A stretch of 17,550 nt of DNA, taken from Bacillota bacterium. GTDB lineage: Bacteria > Bacillota > Clostridia > Lachnospirales > Lachnospiraceae. Both the position numbers and the translations under genes were made by a program. The first letter of the stretch is position 1. Each line of letters starts with the position of its first letter. Under the pieces are notes generated by a model. The model saw only the letters and a list, made by a program, of their open reading frames with translations, did no database searches and had not been told where the DNA came from. Positions 17,110 through 17,550 of this stretch are shown here, piece by piece. The stretch covers positions 1 to 17,550 of the forward strand of contig JAEWEO010000189.1 of assembly GCA_023389295.1 (NCBI GenBank), in the 5' to 3' direction.

Positions 17110-17196
17110 GATGGTTAAAGAAAGTTTAAGGAACTATAGTAGAGTTAAAAGTAAAACAGATAAAGGATACTTTCGTAATTAATCTAAAACTTTTCT

Positions 17197-17227
17197 GCCA
17201 GTAGGTATTAGCCTGCTGGCTGTTTTT
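17197..17227 (+). terminator. Rho-independent terminator of the GH95 gene
   Basis: A GC-rich 9-bp stem (17197-17205 with 17212-17220, one T-G wobble) with a six-base loop is followed, after TG, by five T. It lies about 90 bases after the GH95 stop and marks the right edge of the locus. Confidence 0.9.
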
Positions 17228-17279
17228 ATGAATATTTCAGAATCTCCTTTTGGTTCATTATCGATGTATTTAGCCACTT

Positions 17280-17308
17280 TTGACATGCTAAGTATTTTTT
17301 TATAAAAT
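17280..17308 (+). promoter_or_regulatory. Candidate sigma-A promoter, upstream of two
   Basis: A perfect TTGACA, a 17-base spacer and TAAAAT (5 of 6). No start codon follows closely, so it would drive either a leader of about 210 bases for the gene at 17529 or a small RNA; no terminator for the latter is visible. Confidence 0.4.
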
Positions 17309-17470
17309 GCTCCCCTGTTTATATATTTTAAGGAGTCACCCCCTAATCGCTTACTCATAGTTATAATACATATTATTGGAAATTATGGTAATTAATAGTT
17401 TAATTCAAGTAAATTTCTGTAAATAAATGTTTTTTTGGTTAAAATGTATTAATAAATGATATTTTTCACA

Positions 17471-17499
17471 TTGATAACTGATAAATTTAATGATAGAAT
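17471..17499 (+). promoter_or_regulatory. Sigma-A promoter of the gene at the right edge
   Basis: TTGATA (5 of 6), a 17-base spacer and TAGAAT (5 of 6) preceded by TGA, an extended -10. Transcription would start near 17506, about ten bases before a strong ribosome site. This is the best promoter in the window and suggests constitutive expression. Confidence 0.68.
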
Positions 17500-17528
17500 G
17501 ATAGAAATAAGCATTTTGGGAGGAAGAA

Positions 17529-17550
17529 ATGGACATAAATAAGAACATAA
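17529..17550 (+). CDS. Start of an unidentified gene, cut by the window edge
   Basis: Only seven codons are visible (MDINKNI), too few to identify the product. The start is credible because GGGAGGAAG at 17518-17526 lies just before the ATG and a strong promoter lies 30 bases upstream. It is separated from the fucoside locus by a terminator, so it is probably an independent unit. Confidence 0.5.

Larger units (their letters stand above)
17228..17528. other. AT-rich intergenic stretch with no recognised gene
   Basis: About 300 bases between the GH95 terminator and the next gene. It holds two candidate plus-strand promoters (17280-17308 and 17471-17499), an AAGGAG at 17330-17335 with no start codon at a suitable distance, and on the minus strand an unbroken reading frame of 59 codons (17358 to 17179). 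That frame has no ribosome site, runs through the terminator and resembles nothing I know. I saw no tRNA, riboswitch or repeat. Confidence 0.5.

Overview
The window is low-GC, densely coded DNA in a style typical of anaerobic Firmicutes, most likely a plant- or mucus-glycan-degrading Lachnospiraceae (a Lachnoclostridium/Clostridium phytofermentans-like organism). This assignment is an inference from the AT-rich composition, strong AGGAGG-type ribosome binding sites, the YesM/YesN-type two-component pair, the LplB/YtcP/lipoprotein sugar importer without its own ATPase, and a set of cytoplasmic glycoside hydrolases.

Layout: (1) 15-7250, plus strand: four closely spaced genes that look like the downstream part of one operon (its promoter is left of the window): a Gfo/Idh/MocA oxidoreductase, a 903-residue predicted glycoside hydrolase that I cannot place in a characterised family, a GH29 alpha-L-fucosidase and a GH42 beta-galactosidase. 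(2) 7343-9154, minus: a YesM-type sensor histidine kinase, convergent with the first operon across a strong bidirectional hairpin. (3) 9155-9387: a divergent control region with candidate promoters and two inverted repeats. (4) 9388-13089, plus: two ABC permeases and a substrate-binding lipoprotein. (5) 13227-14741, minus: a YesN-type AraC response regulator, convergent with the transporter across a second large hairpin. (6) 14869-17109, plus: a GH95 alpha-L-fucosidase, followed by a terminator. (7) 17228-17550: a gene-poor AT-rich stretch with two candidate sigma-A promoters and the first codons of a further gene that runs off the window.

Taken together this reads as a fucosylated-oligosaccharide utilisation locus. 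The lipoprotein and permeases would import a short glycan. None of the hydrolases has a signal peptide, so trimming would happen inside the cell: two fucosidases from unrelated families (GH29 retaining, GH95 inverting) remove fucose, GH42 removes the galactose so exposed, and the 903-residue protein plus the oxidoreductase act on a linkage or sugar that cannot be named from sequence alone. The kinase and regulator probably sense the substrate and activate the locus. The kinase and regulator genes are split by the transporter operon, each divergent from one structural unit and convergent with another. No RNA genes, insertion sequences, CRISPR arrays or phage genes were seen.
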